64,000 bases of DNA from Alistipes sp. (GCA_017936685.1 JAGBFA010000004.1:1-64000), one strand, 5' to 3'. Positions 44,506-53,779 are shown, numbered from the stretch's first letter. The notes: a model not told the origin generated them from the letters alone. Translations and numbers: made by a program.

Positions 44506-45501
44506 ATGGAGGTAGTTAACATCAAGGAGCTCAACGAGCATATCGAGAGTCAGAGCGTATTCGTCGATACGCTGCGTTCGCAGATGAAGAGAGTGATCGT
44601 CGGACAGAGTCACCTCATCGATTCGCTGCTCATAGGCCTGCTCTCGGACGGACACATTCTGTTGGAGGGCGTGCCGGGACTGGCCAAGACACTGGCCATA
44701 ACCACGCTGGCCAAGGCCGTAGATGCCGATTTCGCACGCATACAGTTCACGCCCGACCTGTTGCCGGCCGACCTGTTGGGTACGCTGATCTACTCGCAGA
44801 AGAGCGAGGATTTCACCGTCCGCAAGGGTCCGATCTTCGCCAACTTCATTCTGGCCGATGAGATCAACCGTTCGCCGGCCAAGGTGCAGTCGGCACTGTT
44901 GGAGGCCATGCAGGAGCATCAGGTGACCATCGGCGACGAGACGTACCGCCTGCCCGAGCCGTTCCTCGTGCTGGCCACGCAGAACCCGTTGGAGCAGGAG
45001 GGCACCTACCCACTGCCCGAGGCGCAGGTCGACCGTTTCATGCTCAAAGTCAAGATCTCCTATCCCAAGCGCATGGAGGAGCTGGACATCATACGCATGA
45101 ACCTCTCGGGCGCAGGCATGCCGGCCGTGGAGAAGGTCATATCGCCCGAGGATATCATTCGCGCCCGCAAGGTGGTCGAGCAGGTCTACATGGACGAGAA
45201 GATCGAGAAGTACATAATAGACATCATCTTCGCCACGCGCGAGCCGTCGGAGTACAAGCTCGAACGCCTGCAACCGCTGATCGCCTACGGTGGTTCGCCC
45301 CGTGCGAGCATATCGCTGGCCAAGGCCGCACGCGCCTACGCCTTCATATCGCGCCGCGGATATGTCATACCCGAGGACGTGCGCGCCGTATGCCACGACG
45401 TGCTGCGCCACCGCATAGGCCTTACCTACGAGGCCGAGGCCGAGAACATCACCTCGGAGCAGATCATAACCGACATTCTCAACAACGTCATAGTACCGTA
45501 A
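44506..45501 (+). CDS. MoxR-family AAA+ ATPase
   Basis: 331 residues. AAA+ core: Walker A LLEGVPGLAKTL, FTPDLLPADLLG, Walker B FILADEINRSPAKVQSALLEAM, sensor 1 LATQNPLEQEGTYPLPEAQVDRF, sensor 2 area GGSPRASISLAKAARAYAF. MoxR ATPases act as chaperones for metal-ion or VWA-dependent complexes; here it leads an operon of DUF58 and VWA proteins, the usual arrangement for the Bacteroidetes Bat system. Its stop overlaps the next start (TAATG). Confidence 0.95.
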   Translation: MEVVNIKELNEHIESQSVFVDTLRSQMKRVIVGQSHLIDSLLIGLLSDGHILLEGVPGLAKTLAITTLAKAVDADFARIQFTPDLLPADLLGTLIYSQKSEDFTVRKGPIFANFILADEINRSPAKVQSALLEAMQEHQVTIGDETYRLPEPFLVLATQNPLEQEGTYPLPEAQVDRFMLKVKISYPKRMEELDIIRMNLSGAGMPAVEKVISPEDIIRARKVVEQVYMDEKIEKYIIDIIFATREPSEYKLERLQPLIAYGGSPRASISLAKAARAYAFISRRGYVIPEDVRAVCHDVLRHRIGLTYEAEAENITSEQIITDILNNVIVP

Positions 45502-46385
45502 TGCAACTCACCGAGAACGATATTCTGCGCAAGGTTCGCAAAATCGAGATCAAGACGCGCGGTCTGTCGAGCGAGATCTTCGCCGGCAAGTACCACACGG
45601 CCTTCCGCGGCCGCGGCATGTCGTTCGCCGAGGTGAGGGAGTACCGCGCGGGCGACGACGTGCGCGACATCGACTGGAACGTGACGGCACGCGCCCGCAA
45701 GCCCCACATCAAGGTCTACGAGGAGGAGCGCGAGCTGACGATGATGCTCATGGTCGACGTGTCGGCCTCGCGCTCGTTCGGCTCGAAGGCACTGTCGAAG
45801 AAGAACGTCATGACCGAGATAGCCGCCACGTTAGCCTTCTCGGCCTCGCAGAACAACGACAAGGTGGGCTGCATATTCTTCTCCGACCGCGTGGAGAAGT
45901 TCATACCGCCGAAGAAGGGCAAGAGCCATATTCTGATGATCATACGCGAGCTGATAGGCTTCCGTCCCGAGGGTCGGGGCACGGCTCTCTCGGAGGCGTT
46001 GCGCTATCTGGTGAGCGTCAACAAGAAACGTTGCACCACGTTCCTGCTATCGGACTTCATGGACTCGGCCTCCGACAGGCCGTTGCTGGACGATGCGTTG
46101 AAGATAGCCTCGGCGCGTCACGACATAGTGGGCATACGTGTGTGGGACGAACGCGAGGCCGAGCTGCCCGACGTGGGCATCGTGGAGATGCGCGATGCCG
46201 AGACGGGTGCGCGACGCTGGGTCGACACCTCCTCGCGCCGCGTGCGCGAGCACTGGGCCGAGAGCTGGCGGCAGCGCAGCGAACAGACCATGCAGCTGCT
46301 GCGCCACCACCGCATCGACACGGCACAGGTGGCCACCGACAGCGACTATGTGGTCGAACTGATAAAACTATTCAAACAGCGATGA
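45501..46385 (+). CDS. DUF58 domain-containing protein
   Basis: 294 residues starting with the ATG that overlaps the moxR stop. DUF58 core FRGRGMSFAEVREYRAGDDVRDIDWNVTARARKP, followed by a VWA-like segment with MVDVSASRSFGSK (a DxSxS-type MIDAS) and LSDFMDSASDRPLL. Partner of MoxR ATPases; part of the Bat envelope/aerotolerance operon. No membrane helix, so cytoplasmic. The stop overlaps the next ATG (ATGA). Confidence 0.94.
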   Translation: MQLTENDILRKVRKIEIKTRGLSSEIFAGKYHTAFRGRGMSFAEVREYRAGDDVRDIDWNVTARARKPHIKVYEEERELTMMLMVDVSASRSFGSKALSKKNVMTEIAATLAFSASQNNDKVGCIFFSDRVEKFIPPKKGKSHILMIIRELIGFRPEGRGTALSEALRYLVSVNKKRCTTFLLSDFMDSASDRPLLDDALKIASARHDIVGIRVWDEREAELPDVGIVEMRDAETGARRWVDTSSRRVREHWAESWRQRSEQTMQLLRHHRIDTAQVATDSDYVVELIKLFKQR

Positions 46386-47452
46386 AGATTTTTCGTAAAT
46401 ACGTCTCTGTGCCTGTCGCGGCACTCCTGCTCGCGGTCTCGGCCACGGCCGCCCCGCCCACATTGGAGGCGCGTTTCGAGCCGCAGCAGATCGAGGTGGG
46501 CGACAGCTTCGACTACATACTCGAAATCGACAAGGATCTGGTGCAGGCACTCGGACTGCCCGATTTCAGCCAGCAGCAGCAGGATTCGCCCTTCGAGTTA
46601 GTGGAGGAGTTCCCCGTCGACACGCTCTACCGCGACGGCCGTCACCTGCGGCTGCGTAAGCGTTACCGTCTGGCGGCATTCGACACGGGCGACGTGCGGC
46701 TGCGTCCGGCCATAACCTATTACGACAAAAACATCGAGGGCGACACGATCTACGCCCCCGACACCATCACCCTCTCCATAGCCCGCTACGAGGATCTCGA
46801 CACGCTGCTGTTCCTGCGCGCCGACTCGCTCTCGATGAGCATCAAGGTTGACTCTGTGCTGACGATGGAAAAGCTGCGCCGACGCGGTGTGGAGACGCAG
46901 AAAGATATGCCGTTCCGCTTCCGCGAGATACAGGACTATGTCATCTACGGAGCCATTGCCGCCGTGCTGCTGGCACTGCTCGTATGGCTCGGCATACGCG
47001 CATGGCGACGCTGGGGAGGCCGTCTCGGCCGCGTCTTGAAGCCTGCTCCACCGCTGCCGCCCCACGTGGTGGCCAACAAGGCTCTCGAAGAGCTGCACAA
47101 CCGCAAGCTGTGGCAGAACGGTAAGTACAAGCTCTACTACACCTCGCTGACCTCGATACTGAGGATCTACATAGCCGGCCGCTACGAGATAGGTGCGTTG
47201 GAGATGACCTCCGACGAGATACTCTCGGCACTGCGCGGCATCGAGGGCATACCGGCCAAGAGCATGATGGATCTGAGCGCGATATTGCGGCAGGCCGACA
47301 TGGTGAAGTTCGCCAAGGCCGAGCCCGATGCCGAGGACAACGAGCAGAACTATCTGCGCGCCTACTACTTCGTCGAGGAGACCAGACCTTTCGAAGCGGA
47401 GGCCGTGGAGGGCAAGGAGGAGATCACGATCAACACCAAAATCGACGATTGA
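46382..47452 (+). CDS. Bat operon membrane protein (BatD-like arrangement)
   Basis: 356 residues: signal peptide MKIFRKYVSVPVAALLLAVSATA, a periplasmic beta-rich domain (about 26-195; RFEPQQIEVGDSFDYILEI), one membrane helix (about 200-222, VIYGAIAAVLLALLVWLGI), then a cytoplasmic helical domain (HNRKLWQNGKYKLYYTSLTSILRIYIAGRYEIGALEMTSDEIL). This topology matches the protein normally third in Bacteroidetes Bat operons. Function unknown; probably an envelope component of the MoxR/VWA complex. It overlaps DUF58 by 4 bases. Confidence 0.85.
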   Translation: MKIFRKYVSVPVAALLLAVSATAAPPTLEARFEPQQIEVGDSFDYILEIDKDLVQALGLPDFSQQQQDSPFELVEEFPVDTLYRDGRHLRLRKRYRLAAFDTGDVRLRPAITYYDKNIEGDTIYAPDTITLSIARYEDLDTLLFLRADSLSMSIKVDSVLTMEKLRRRGVETQKDMPFRFREIQDYVIYGAIAAVLLALLVWLGIRAWRRWGGRLGRVLKPAPPLPPHVVANKALEELHNRKLWQNGKYKLYYTSLTSILRIYIAGRYEIGALEMTSDEILSALRGIEGIPAKSMMDLSAILRQADMVKFAKAEPDAEDNEQNYLRAYYFVEETRPFEAEAVEGKEEITINTKIDD

Positions 47453-47456
47453 GAAG

Positions 47457-48461
47457 ATGAGACGCATCATATATATATGTATGGCCATTGTTGCGGCGGA
47501 GATGTTCGGGCTGTCCGATGCCGGAGCGCAGTATCTGCCCGAGCGGCGCGCCGTGCGCAAGGGCAACAGGCAGTTCGACCGTCAGAACTACAAGAATAGC
47601 ATCGACCGCTACATCAGTGCGCTCGATGCCGACTCGACATGTTACGAGGCACTGTACAACCTCGGCAACGCCTACTACCAGGCCAATCTGCACCGCGACA
47701 AGAATCCCAACAACTCGTTCCATTGGAGCGATGCCGACTCGATATTCACCCGCATAGGCCGCGACACGCTCATGTCGGCCGAGCGGCGCGCCGAAGCGTT
47801 GCGCAATCTGGGCGAGAGCCAGCTCACGCAGCAACGCTTCGAGGAGGCTCTGGCCTCGTTCAAGGAGTCGCTCAAGCTCAACCCCGCCGACCGCGAGACC
47901 AAGTACAACTACATACTGGCCAAGCGAATAGTCGACCAGCAGAAGCAAAACCAGGATCAGAACGGCGGCGGCAACGACCAAAACCAGAACCAAGACCAGA
48001 ATGGCGGCGGTGGCGGTGGCGACAATGACCAGAACCAAAACAACGACCAGAATCAAGACCAGAACAAGGATCAGAACAAGGATCAGAATCAAGATCAAAA
48101 CCAAAACGGAGGCAACGATAAGAACAACAATAAAGACAACGATAAGAACGACGATTCCGGCAAGGACGACAAGCAGGAGGACAACCGCGGCGGCAACGAT
48201 GACGATAAAAACAAGGGCGACAACGACCGCAACGACGATAAAAACGACGACAACCGCGACAATAACGACGAGCGCAACAACGGCGGCGACGACCGACAGG
48301 ACAATGACCGGCAGGGCAATCCCGAGCCACAGAAGAGCGGCATGAGTCGCGAGGAGCAGCAGCGCATGCTCGAAGCCGTGCAGGCCGAGGAGGACAAGAC
48401 GCAGGACAAACTCAAAGAGAAGGGTACGGGGGTCGTTATAAGAGGTAAAAAGAACTGGTAA
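47457..48461 (+). CDS. TPR protein of the Bat operon with Asn/Asp/Gln/Lys-rich tail
   Basis: 334 residues: signal peptide (about 1-24, ending GLSDAGAQ), TPR repeats (about 30-75 and 105-160; CYEALYNLGNAYYQ, RAEALRNLGESQLTQQRFEEALASFKESLKLNP). Then a tract from about residue 163 to 290 made almost only of N, D, Q, K and G (bases 47943-48330), and a short end with EEQQRMLEAVQAEEDKTQDKLKEKG, typical of BatC-like proteins. Likely periplasmic scaffold. It comes before the VWA genes here, whereas BatC usually follows BatB. Confidence 0.9.
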   Translation: MRRIIYICMAIVAAEMFGLSDAGAQYLPERRAVRKGNRQFDRQNYKNSIDRYISALDADSTCYEALYNLGNAYYQANLHRDKNPNNSFHWSDADSIFTRIGRDTLMSAERRAEALRNLGESQLTQQRFEEALASFKESLKLNPADRETKYNYILAKRIVDQQKQNQDQNGGGNDQNQNQDQNGGGGGGDNDQNQNNDQNQDQNKDQNKDQNQDQNQNGGNDKNNNKDNDKNDDSGKDDKQEDNRGGNDDDKNKGDNDRNDDKNDDNRDNNDERNNGGDDRQDNDRQGNPEPQKSGMSREEQQRMLEAVQAEEDKTQDKLKEKGTGVVIRGKKNW

Positions 48462-48463
48462 CG

Positions 48464-49450
48464 ATGAACTTCGCAAATCCACACATATTATGGCTGCTGG
48501 CGATCATACCGCTCATTGCGGCCTATCGCCTGTGGCAGTCGCGCCGCGGAGGCAGTACCATAGAGGTCTCGACCATCGAGGGAGCCGAGGGTGCGCCGCG
48601 CACGCTGCGCTACTGGCTGCGTCCGCTGCCCACGCTGCTGCGTCTGGCGGCACTGGCGGCACTGATCGTGGCGTTGGCACGTCCGCGCGACGTGCATCAC
48701 AACGTCGAGAGCTCGACCGAGGGTATCGACATAGTGCTGGCAGTCGACATCTCAGGCTCGATGCTGGCGCGCGACTTCACACCCGACCGCATCACGGCGG
48801 CCAAGCAGATCGCCGGAGAGTTCGTCGCCGACCGCTTCGGCGACCGCATAGGCGTGGTGGCATTCGCCGGCGAGGCCTTCACCCAATGTCCGCTCACCAG
48901 CGACCAGACCACCGTGCAGACACTGCTGTCGCGCCTGCGCAGCGGTGTCATCGAAGACGGCACGGCCATAGGCAACGGTCTGGCCACGTCGATCAACCGT
49001 CTGCGTGAGAGCGGAGCCAAGTCGAAAGTGGTGATATTGCTGACCGACGGCGTGAACAATGCCGGTCAGGTGTCGCCGACACTGGCGGCCAAGATCGCCT
49101 ACGACCAGGGCATCAAGGTCTACACGGTGGGTGTGGGCAAACGCGGCAAGGCACCCTATCCGGTCATCGACATGTTCGGAAACCAGTCGTTCGCACCGAT
49201 GGACGTGGAGATCGACGAGGAGCTGCTGCGTCAGATAGCCTCCGACACGGGCGGCGAATACTTCCGCGCCGAGAACAACGACGCGCTCAAACAGATATAC
49301 GATCATATCGACTCACTCGAAAAGAGCAAGATAGAGGTCACGCACTACACTCTCTACGACGAGCTTTTCGCTCGGTGGGTGATCCTCGGACTGCTGCTCT
49401 TGGCGGCCGAGTTCTTGTTTAATAATTTCATTTTAAGGAAAATACCGTAA
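48464..49450 (+). CDS. batA: BatA-like VWA domain protein
   Basis: 328 residues. N-terminal membrane helices (about 7-22 and 55-75) with the aerotolerance-regulator N-terminal motif FANPHILWLL, a VWA domain with a complete MIDAS (LAVDISGSMLARDF; DRIGVVAFAGEAF; LLTDGVNNAG), and a C-terminal membrane helix (about 303-322). The VWA faces the periplasm. It starts 2 bases after the TPR gene and overlaps batB by 1 base (TAATG). Confidence 0.92.
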   Translation: MNFANPHILWLLAIIPLIAAYRLWQSRRGGSTIEVSTIEGAEGAPRTLRYWLRPLPTLLRLAALAALIVALARPRDVHHNVESSTEGIDIVLAVDISGSMLARDFTPDRITAAKQIAGEFVADRFGDRIGVVAFAGEAFTQCPLTSDQTTVQTLLSRLRSGVIEDGTAIGNGLATSINRLRESGAKSKVVILLTDGVNNAGQVSPTLAAKIAYDQGIKVYTVGVGKRGKAPYPVIDMFGNQSFAPMDVEIDEELLRQIASDTGGEYFRAENNDALKQIYDHIDSLEKSKIEVTHYTLYDELFARWVILGLLLLAAEFLFNNFILRKIP

Positions 49451-50502
49451 TGTTCCGATTTGCCGATCCGGAGTGGCTCTACGCACTCCTTGCAATACCC
49501 GTCATCTTGCTGGCGTTCTGGGGCGTGCAGCGTCTCAAAGCGCGCCGCACGGCACGTTTCGGCGACATGGCCACGCTTGCCGAGCTGATGCCCGAACGCT
49601 CGCCGGCGCGCGAGTGGATCAAAACAGGCGTGTTGTGCGCGGCCGCAGCGTTGATCATCGTGGCGGCAGCCCGTCCGCAGGTTGGCTCCAAGCTGCGCGA
49701 GGTGAAGGCCGAGGGCACGGAGATGATGCTGGTCATCGACGTATCCAACTCCATGCTGGCCGAGGATATAAAACCGTCGCGCATCGAGCGCACCAAACAC
49801 GCCATAGGACGATTTATCGAGCGTCTGTCGGACGACCGCATAGGCGTGATCGTATTCGCCGGCGAGGCGCAGGTGCAGCTGCCTGTCACCACCGACTACA
49901 AGATGGCCGCATCGTTCGTCAAACGCATATCTCCCTCGATGATAGCCGATCAGGGCACCGACATAGGCTCGGCATTGGAGCTTGCGCAGCTCTCGTTCTC
50001 GGGCGACACGCACCGCAACAGCGACAGCCGCGTGATAATCCTCATCACCGACGGCGAGACGCACGACGAGAAGAGCCTCGAAGTGGCGGCTGCGGCGGCC
50101 GAGCGCGGCATCAAGATATGCACCATAGGCATAGGCACGCCCGACGGCGTACCCATCAACATAGGCGGCAGCTACATCGAGGACGAGGAGGGCAACATGG
50201 TCGTTTCGAAGCTCAACGAGGAGCTGCTCGGACAAATAGCCTCCCTCACGGGCGGCATCTATGCACGCTCGACCAATCAGTCGTTCGGTCTGGACGAGAT
50301 CGTCGACGAACTCAACTCCATGCAGAAGAGCGAGCTGACGATACGTTCGTTCGACGAGTTCGACGAGCAGTACCAATACTTCTTAGCCGGCGGCATAGTC
50401 CTGCTCATCGTCGAGATGCTGATCCTCGGCAGCCGCAACCCGCTGCTGCGCGGCATCACGCTCTTCCGCCGCCGCGACGACAACCCCGACGGCAATGAAT
50501 AA
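49450..50502 (+). CDS. batB: BatB-like VWA domain protein
   Basis: 350 residues, same plan as BatA: N-terminal FADPEWLYALLAIP, two membrane helices, VWA domain with MIDAS VIDVSNSMLAEDI, DRIGVIVFAGEAQ and LITDGETHDEKS, and a C-terminal helix (about 310-332). BatA and BatB are thought to interact in the envelope of Bacteroidetes and spirochaetes; linked to aerotolerance in B. fragilis. Last Bat gene here: no BatD/BatE genes follow. The GNAT gene overlaps its end by 8 bases. Confidence 0.92.
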   Translation: MFRFADPEWLYALLAIPVILLAFWGVQRLKARRTARFGDMATLAELMPERSPAREWIKTGVLCAAAALIIVAAARPQVGSKLREVKAEGTEMMLVIDVSNSMLAEDIKPSRIERTKHAIGRFIERLSDDRIGVIVFAGEAQVQLPVTTDYKMAASFVKRISPSMIADQGTDIGSALELAQLSFSGDTHRNSDSRVIILITDGETHDEKSLEVAAAAAERGIKICTIGIGTPDGVPINIGGSYIEDEEGNMVVSKLNEELLGQIASLTGGIYARSTNQSFGLDEIVDELNSMQKSELTIRSFDEFDEQYQYFLAGGIVLLIVEMLILGSRNPLLRGITLFRRRDDNPDGNE

Positions 50503-51001
50503 CGAGACAGAGATACGCCGCGCCACGGCGGACGACATCGGCGCGATCCGCTCGGTGGCCGAAGTGGCGTTCCGCGCCGCATACGCCGCAATCCTGTCGC
50601 CCGAACAGACCGATTACATGATGGAGATGATGTACTCCGCCGAGAGCCTGCACCGCCAGATGGAGGTCGAGCGGCAGGCATTCTATCTGGCCGTCGACAA
50701 CGGCCGCACGATAGGCTACGTCTCTGTCGAGCAGCAGGGCGAGCGGCTGTTTCATCTGCAAAAGATATATCTGCTGCCCGAGTGTCAGGGGCGAGGCATC
50801 GGCGAGCGGCTCTTCCGCTGCGCCTGCCGGCACATAAAGAGTCTCTGCCCCGAGCCTTGCACCATGGAGCTGAATGTCAACCGCCACAACCGCGCCCGCG
50901 GCTTCTACGAGCGCATGGGCATGCGCAAGGTGCGCGAGGGCGACTTCCCGATCGGCCGCGGCTACTACATGAACGACTACATAATGGCCGTCGAACTGTA
51001 A
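50495..51001 (+). CDS. GNAT family N-acetyltransferase
   Basis: 168 residues; acetyl-CoA-dependent acetyltransferase of unknown substrate. Conserved motif A QKIYLLPECQGRGIGERLF (Q-x-x-G-x-G) and C-terminal ELNVNRHNRARGFYERMGMRKV are clear. It overlaps batB by 8 bases and is therefore translated from the Bat mRNA, but nothing in it suggests a Bat role. Followed by the longest repeat array in the window. Confidence 0.92.
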   Translation: MNNETEIRRATADDIGAIRSVAEVAFRAAYAAILSPEQTDYMMEMMYSAESLHRQMEVERQAFYLAVDNGRTIGYVSVEQQGERLFHLQKIYLLPECQGRGIGERLFRCACRHIKSLCPEPCTMELNVNRHNRARGFYERMGMRKVREGDFPIGRGYYMNDYIMAVEL

Positions 51002-51108
51002 TCGGCCGCGCATTGCCATATCGACCACACACATCGTCCCCAACCAGATTCTTCGCTCCATTTCATTCCACTCAGAATGACAAAACGAAGGATATTTTCG
51101 CGCATAAC

Positions 51109-51600
51109 CAACGTCGACCACAGAGCGACGGCTTACGCCGTTATACAATTCTGACCCTCCCCTAACTGCTGCGACAGGCGAGTGCAATCGCTTGCGAATT
51201 GCCGAGCCGCCAAAGCAGTCACGACGCAATAAGTCGCGCAGCGACGCGGCGTAAATCCCCTTCCTCGGGAGGGAAAAACAATGTCGACCACAAAGCGACG
51301 GCTTGCGCCGTTATATAGTTCTGACCCTCCCCTAACTGCTGCGACAGGCGAGTGCAATCGCTTGCGAATTGCCGAGCCGCCAAAGCAGTCACGACGCAAT
51401 AAGTCGCGCAGCGACGCGGCGTAAATCCCCTCCCTCGGGAGGGAAAACCAATGTCGACCACAAAGCGACGGCTTGCGCCGTTATATAGTTCTGACCCTCC
51501 CCTAAATCCCCTCCTCGGAGGGGACTTGGGTCGCGCGATATATCGCGCTCCATGTGGGGCGTGGCAGGCTTCATTACGCGTCCCGAGGTGGGGCGTTGGC
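51109..51600. repeat. tandem F1 multi-hairpin elements, period 170 bp
   Basis: Three F1 units begin at about 51109, 51279 and 51449; the marker GCTTRCGCCG recurs at 51131, 51301 and 51471, exactly 170 bases apart. The first two share an insert absent from single F1 copies (from CTGCTGCGACAGGCG to GCAGCGACGCGGCG). The third reverts to the ordinary F1 form with CCCCTCCTCGGAGGGG and the palindrome GCGCGATATATCGCGC. The two full 170-bp units are almost identical, which suggests recent duplication. Confidence 0.9.
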
Positions 51601-51612
51601 AGGTTGTTCCTG

Positions 51613-52064
51613 TCATGCTGAGTGGAACGAACCGACGACAAGTCGAGAGCAGAAGAAGTTTACTTCTTTTGCCGAGACGCGAAGGAGGAAGACCGCAGGT
51701 CAAGCATCTGGTTGAGGAAGACAAGACTTATATGCTTCTGTCACTCCGAGGAGCAACACAGTTGCGACACGGGAGTCTCTGCGCATGACAGTTTGCCGTC
51801 CGAAACAGAGATTCTCACGTCGCGGCCGCAAGCCGCTCCTCAGAATGACAGAGCGGGCACGTCCGCCTCGCACATCGTTCCCAACCGGATTCATCGTTTC
51901 ACTCAGAATGACAAGACAATGGAAATCATCTCGCACAGATTTCTCGCTTACGCTCGAAATGACGCACTGCCGTCACTCCGATGCAGAGCGCATGCCCGAC
52001 CGTGGGAGTCTCACCCTCCGAAATGTCACTCCGAGGAGCAACGCAGTTGCGACATGGGAGTCTC
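51613..52064. repeat. intergenic repeat array 5 (long F4, V-units)
   Basis: A long F4 unit at about 51613-51720 contains the hairpin AAGAAGT/ACTTCTT. V-units lie at 51739-51779 (GCAAC-ACA-GTTGC), 51806-51848 inverted (GCGGC-CGCAA-GCCGC), 51971-52012 (ATGC-AGAGC-GCAT) and 52024-52064 (GCAAC-GCA-GTTGC); an F4 unit is at about 51876-51925. No gene is seen between the GNAT stop and lipA, about 1.2 kb. Confidence 0.85.
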
Positions 52065-52178
52065 TGCGCGCGGAAATACGACTGCCGCCCTACCCTTCCG
52101 CAGGGGCGTTTCGATATGACATCGATAAAAAAATAGACGAAAAACCACATTAGGTATCCCGGGATTTGATTTTTTTTG

Positions 52179-52186
52179 TATATTTG
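52179..52186 (+). promoter_or_regulatory. -7 box for lipA-lipB
   Basis: TATATTTG in an AT-rich stretch about 27 bases before the lipA ATG; full TAnnTTTG match, no matching -33 TTTG. Confidence 0.5.
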
Positions 52187-52212
52187 CATCAATTGGAAAA
52201 TAATGAACTTAA

Positions 52213-53094
52213 ATGCCGAAGGTGCATGACAAAAACGTCGTACTGAGAAAACCGGATTGGTTGAAGATCAGACTCCGCAGCGATGCGGCCTCCGCCGAGG
52301 TGGAGCGCATCGTCGAGGGGCACTGTCTGCATACGATATGCAGCAGTGGCATGTGTCCCAACAAGGCCGAGTGTTGGAGCCGCAGGACGGCTACCTTCAT
52401 GATCATGGGCGACGTATGCACTCGCAGCTGTCGGTTTTGCGCCACGCGCAGCGGCAGGCCGCTGCCCTTGGACGGGGCGGAGCCGGAGCATGTCGCCGAG
52501 AGTGTGCGGCTGATGCAGCTGAGGCATGTCGTGGTGACGTCTGTCGCGCGTGACGACCTTCCCGATCACGGTGCCCGACACTGGGCGCGGACGGTGGAGG
52601 CCATACGCAAAGAGAATCCCGGCGCAACCATTGAGCTCCTTATTTCCGATATGGACGCCCGCACGGAGTTGATAGACATCGTGTTGGCGTCGCGACCCGA
52701 CATTGTCGGGCACAACATCGAAACCGTCGAGCGACTGACTCCCGAGGTGCGTTCGCGCGCCAAGTATGCCACATCGTTGGCTGCTTTGCGCTACATGGCA
52801 CAGCAGGGGGCTGTCGTTAAAAGCGGCCTTATGGTCGGCCTTGGCGAGAGCGATGAAGAGGTGCTGGCCGCACTGGCAGACCTGCGCGAGGCAGGCGTGC
52901 GGATAGTCACTATCGGTCAATATCTTCAACCTACGAAGGAGCATCACCCCGTTGCGGCGTATATCACTCCCCAAAAGTTTGAATGGTACCGTCTTCGAGC
53001 TCTCGAAATGGGTTTCAGCTACTGCGCGAGCGCACCTCTGGTGCGGTCGTCGTATCTGGCCGATGCCGCTTTGGAAGCTGTGAAGAGTCTATGA
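52213..53094 (+). CDS. lipA: lipoyl synthase
   Basis: Radical-SAM enzyme that inserts two sulfur atoms into octanoyl groups on lipoyl domains. 293 residues. The auxiliary cluster motif C-x4-C-x5-C is in CSSGMCPNKAEC; the radical SAM motif C-x3-C-x2-C in CTRSCRFC; and the C-terminal RSSY serine that ligates the auxiliary cluster in LVRSSYLAD. ATG start about 20 bases after the predicted transcript start. It overlaps lipB by 4 bases (ATGA), the normal functional pairing: LipB supplies the octanoyl group. Confidence 0.97.
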   Translation: MPKVHDKNVVLRKPDWLKIRLRSDAASAEVERIVEGHCLHTICSSGMCPNKAECWSRRTATFMIMGDVCTRSCRFCATRSGRPLPLDGAEPEHVAESVRLMQLRHVVVTSVARDDLPDHGARHWARTVEAIRKENPGATIELLISDMDARTELIDIVLASRPDIVGHNIETVERLTPEVRSRAKYATSLAALRYMAQQGAVVKSGLMVGLGESDEEVLAALADLREAGVRIVTIGQYLQPTKEHHPVAAYITPQKFEWYRLRALEMGFSYCASAPLVRSSYLADAALEAVKSL

Positions 53095-53774
53095 ATGTAG
53101 AGTTTAGAGATCTGGGCACGATGGCTTACGGCCAGTGTTGGGCACTCCAACGCTCGCTGTTCGATGCGTTGTGCGCAGCCAAGCTCTCTCGCACGCAGCC
53201 CGATGGCGAGGCCGGCACCGTGCTCGTGGTGGAGCACCCGCCCGTCTACACGTTAGGCAAGAGCGGCAATCCGGCCAACATGCTCCTATCGGAGGAGCGT
53301 CTGCACTCGATGGGAGCCGAACTGTACCGCATAGACCGCGGCGGCGACATCACCTTCCACGGTCCGGGTCAGTTAGTATGCTACCCGATAATCGATCTGG
53401 AACGCGTGGGGCTGGGCGTGCGCAGCTATGTCGACCGATTGGAGCAGACGGTAATCGATCTTGCAGCCGAGATGGGCATCGAGGCTCACCGCTCCGAGGG
53501 GGCCTCGGGCGTATGGATCGGCGAGGGTCCTACGCTGAGAAAGCTATGCGCCCTGGGGGTCAAGGCTTCGCACTCGGTGACCATGCACGGCCTGGCACTG
53601 AATGTGGCAACCGATTTGCGCTGGTTCGATATGATCAACCCGTGCGGATTCGCCGACCGAGGCACCACGTCGCTGCGGCGCGAGCTGGGTCGCGAGGTGA
53701 CAATAAACGAGGTGAAAGAGCCGTTTATTAATTGTTTAAGCAAAAATTTGAATGTTAAAATATATAAAAATTAA
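53091..53774 (+). CDS. lipB: lipoyl(octanoyl) transferase
   Basis: Moves octanoate from acyl-carrier protein to lipoyl domains, ahead of LipA. 227 residues from the ATG overlapping the lipA stop. HPPVYTLGKSG, RGGDITFHGPGQLVCYPI, the catalytic Lys in CALGVKAS followed by MHGLALNV, and the catalytic Cys in INPCGF are all present. recJ starts 5 bases after the stop. Confidence 0.97.
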   Translation: MNVEFRDLGTMAYGQCWALQRSLFDALCAAKLSRTQPDGEAGTVLVVEHPPVYTLGKSGNPANMLLSEERLHSMGAELYRIDRGGDITFHGPGQLVCYPIIDLERVGLGVRSYVDRLEQTVIDLAAEMGIEAHRSEGASGVWIGEGPTLRKLCALGVKASHSVTMHGLALNVATDLRWFDMINPCGFADRGTTSLRRELGREVTINEVKEPFINCLSKNLNVKIYKN

Positions 53775-53779
53775 GTATT

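Noticed and set aside
51109..51600. CRISPR-like regular repeats
   Set aside because: The period is 170 bp with near-identical units and no unique spacers between short repeats; no cas genes in the window.
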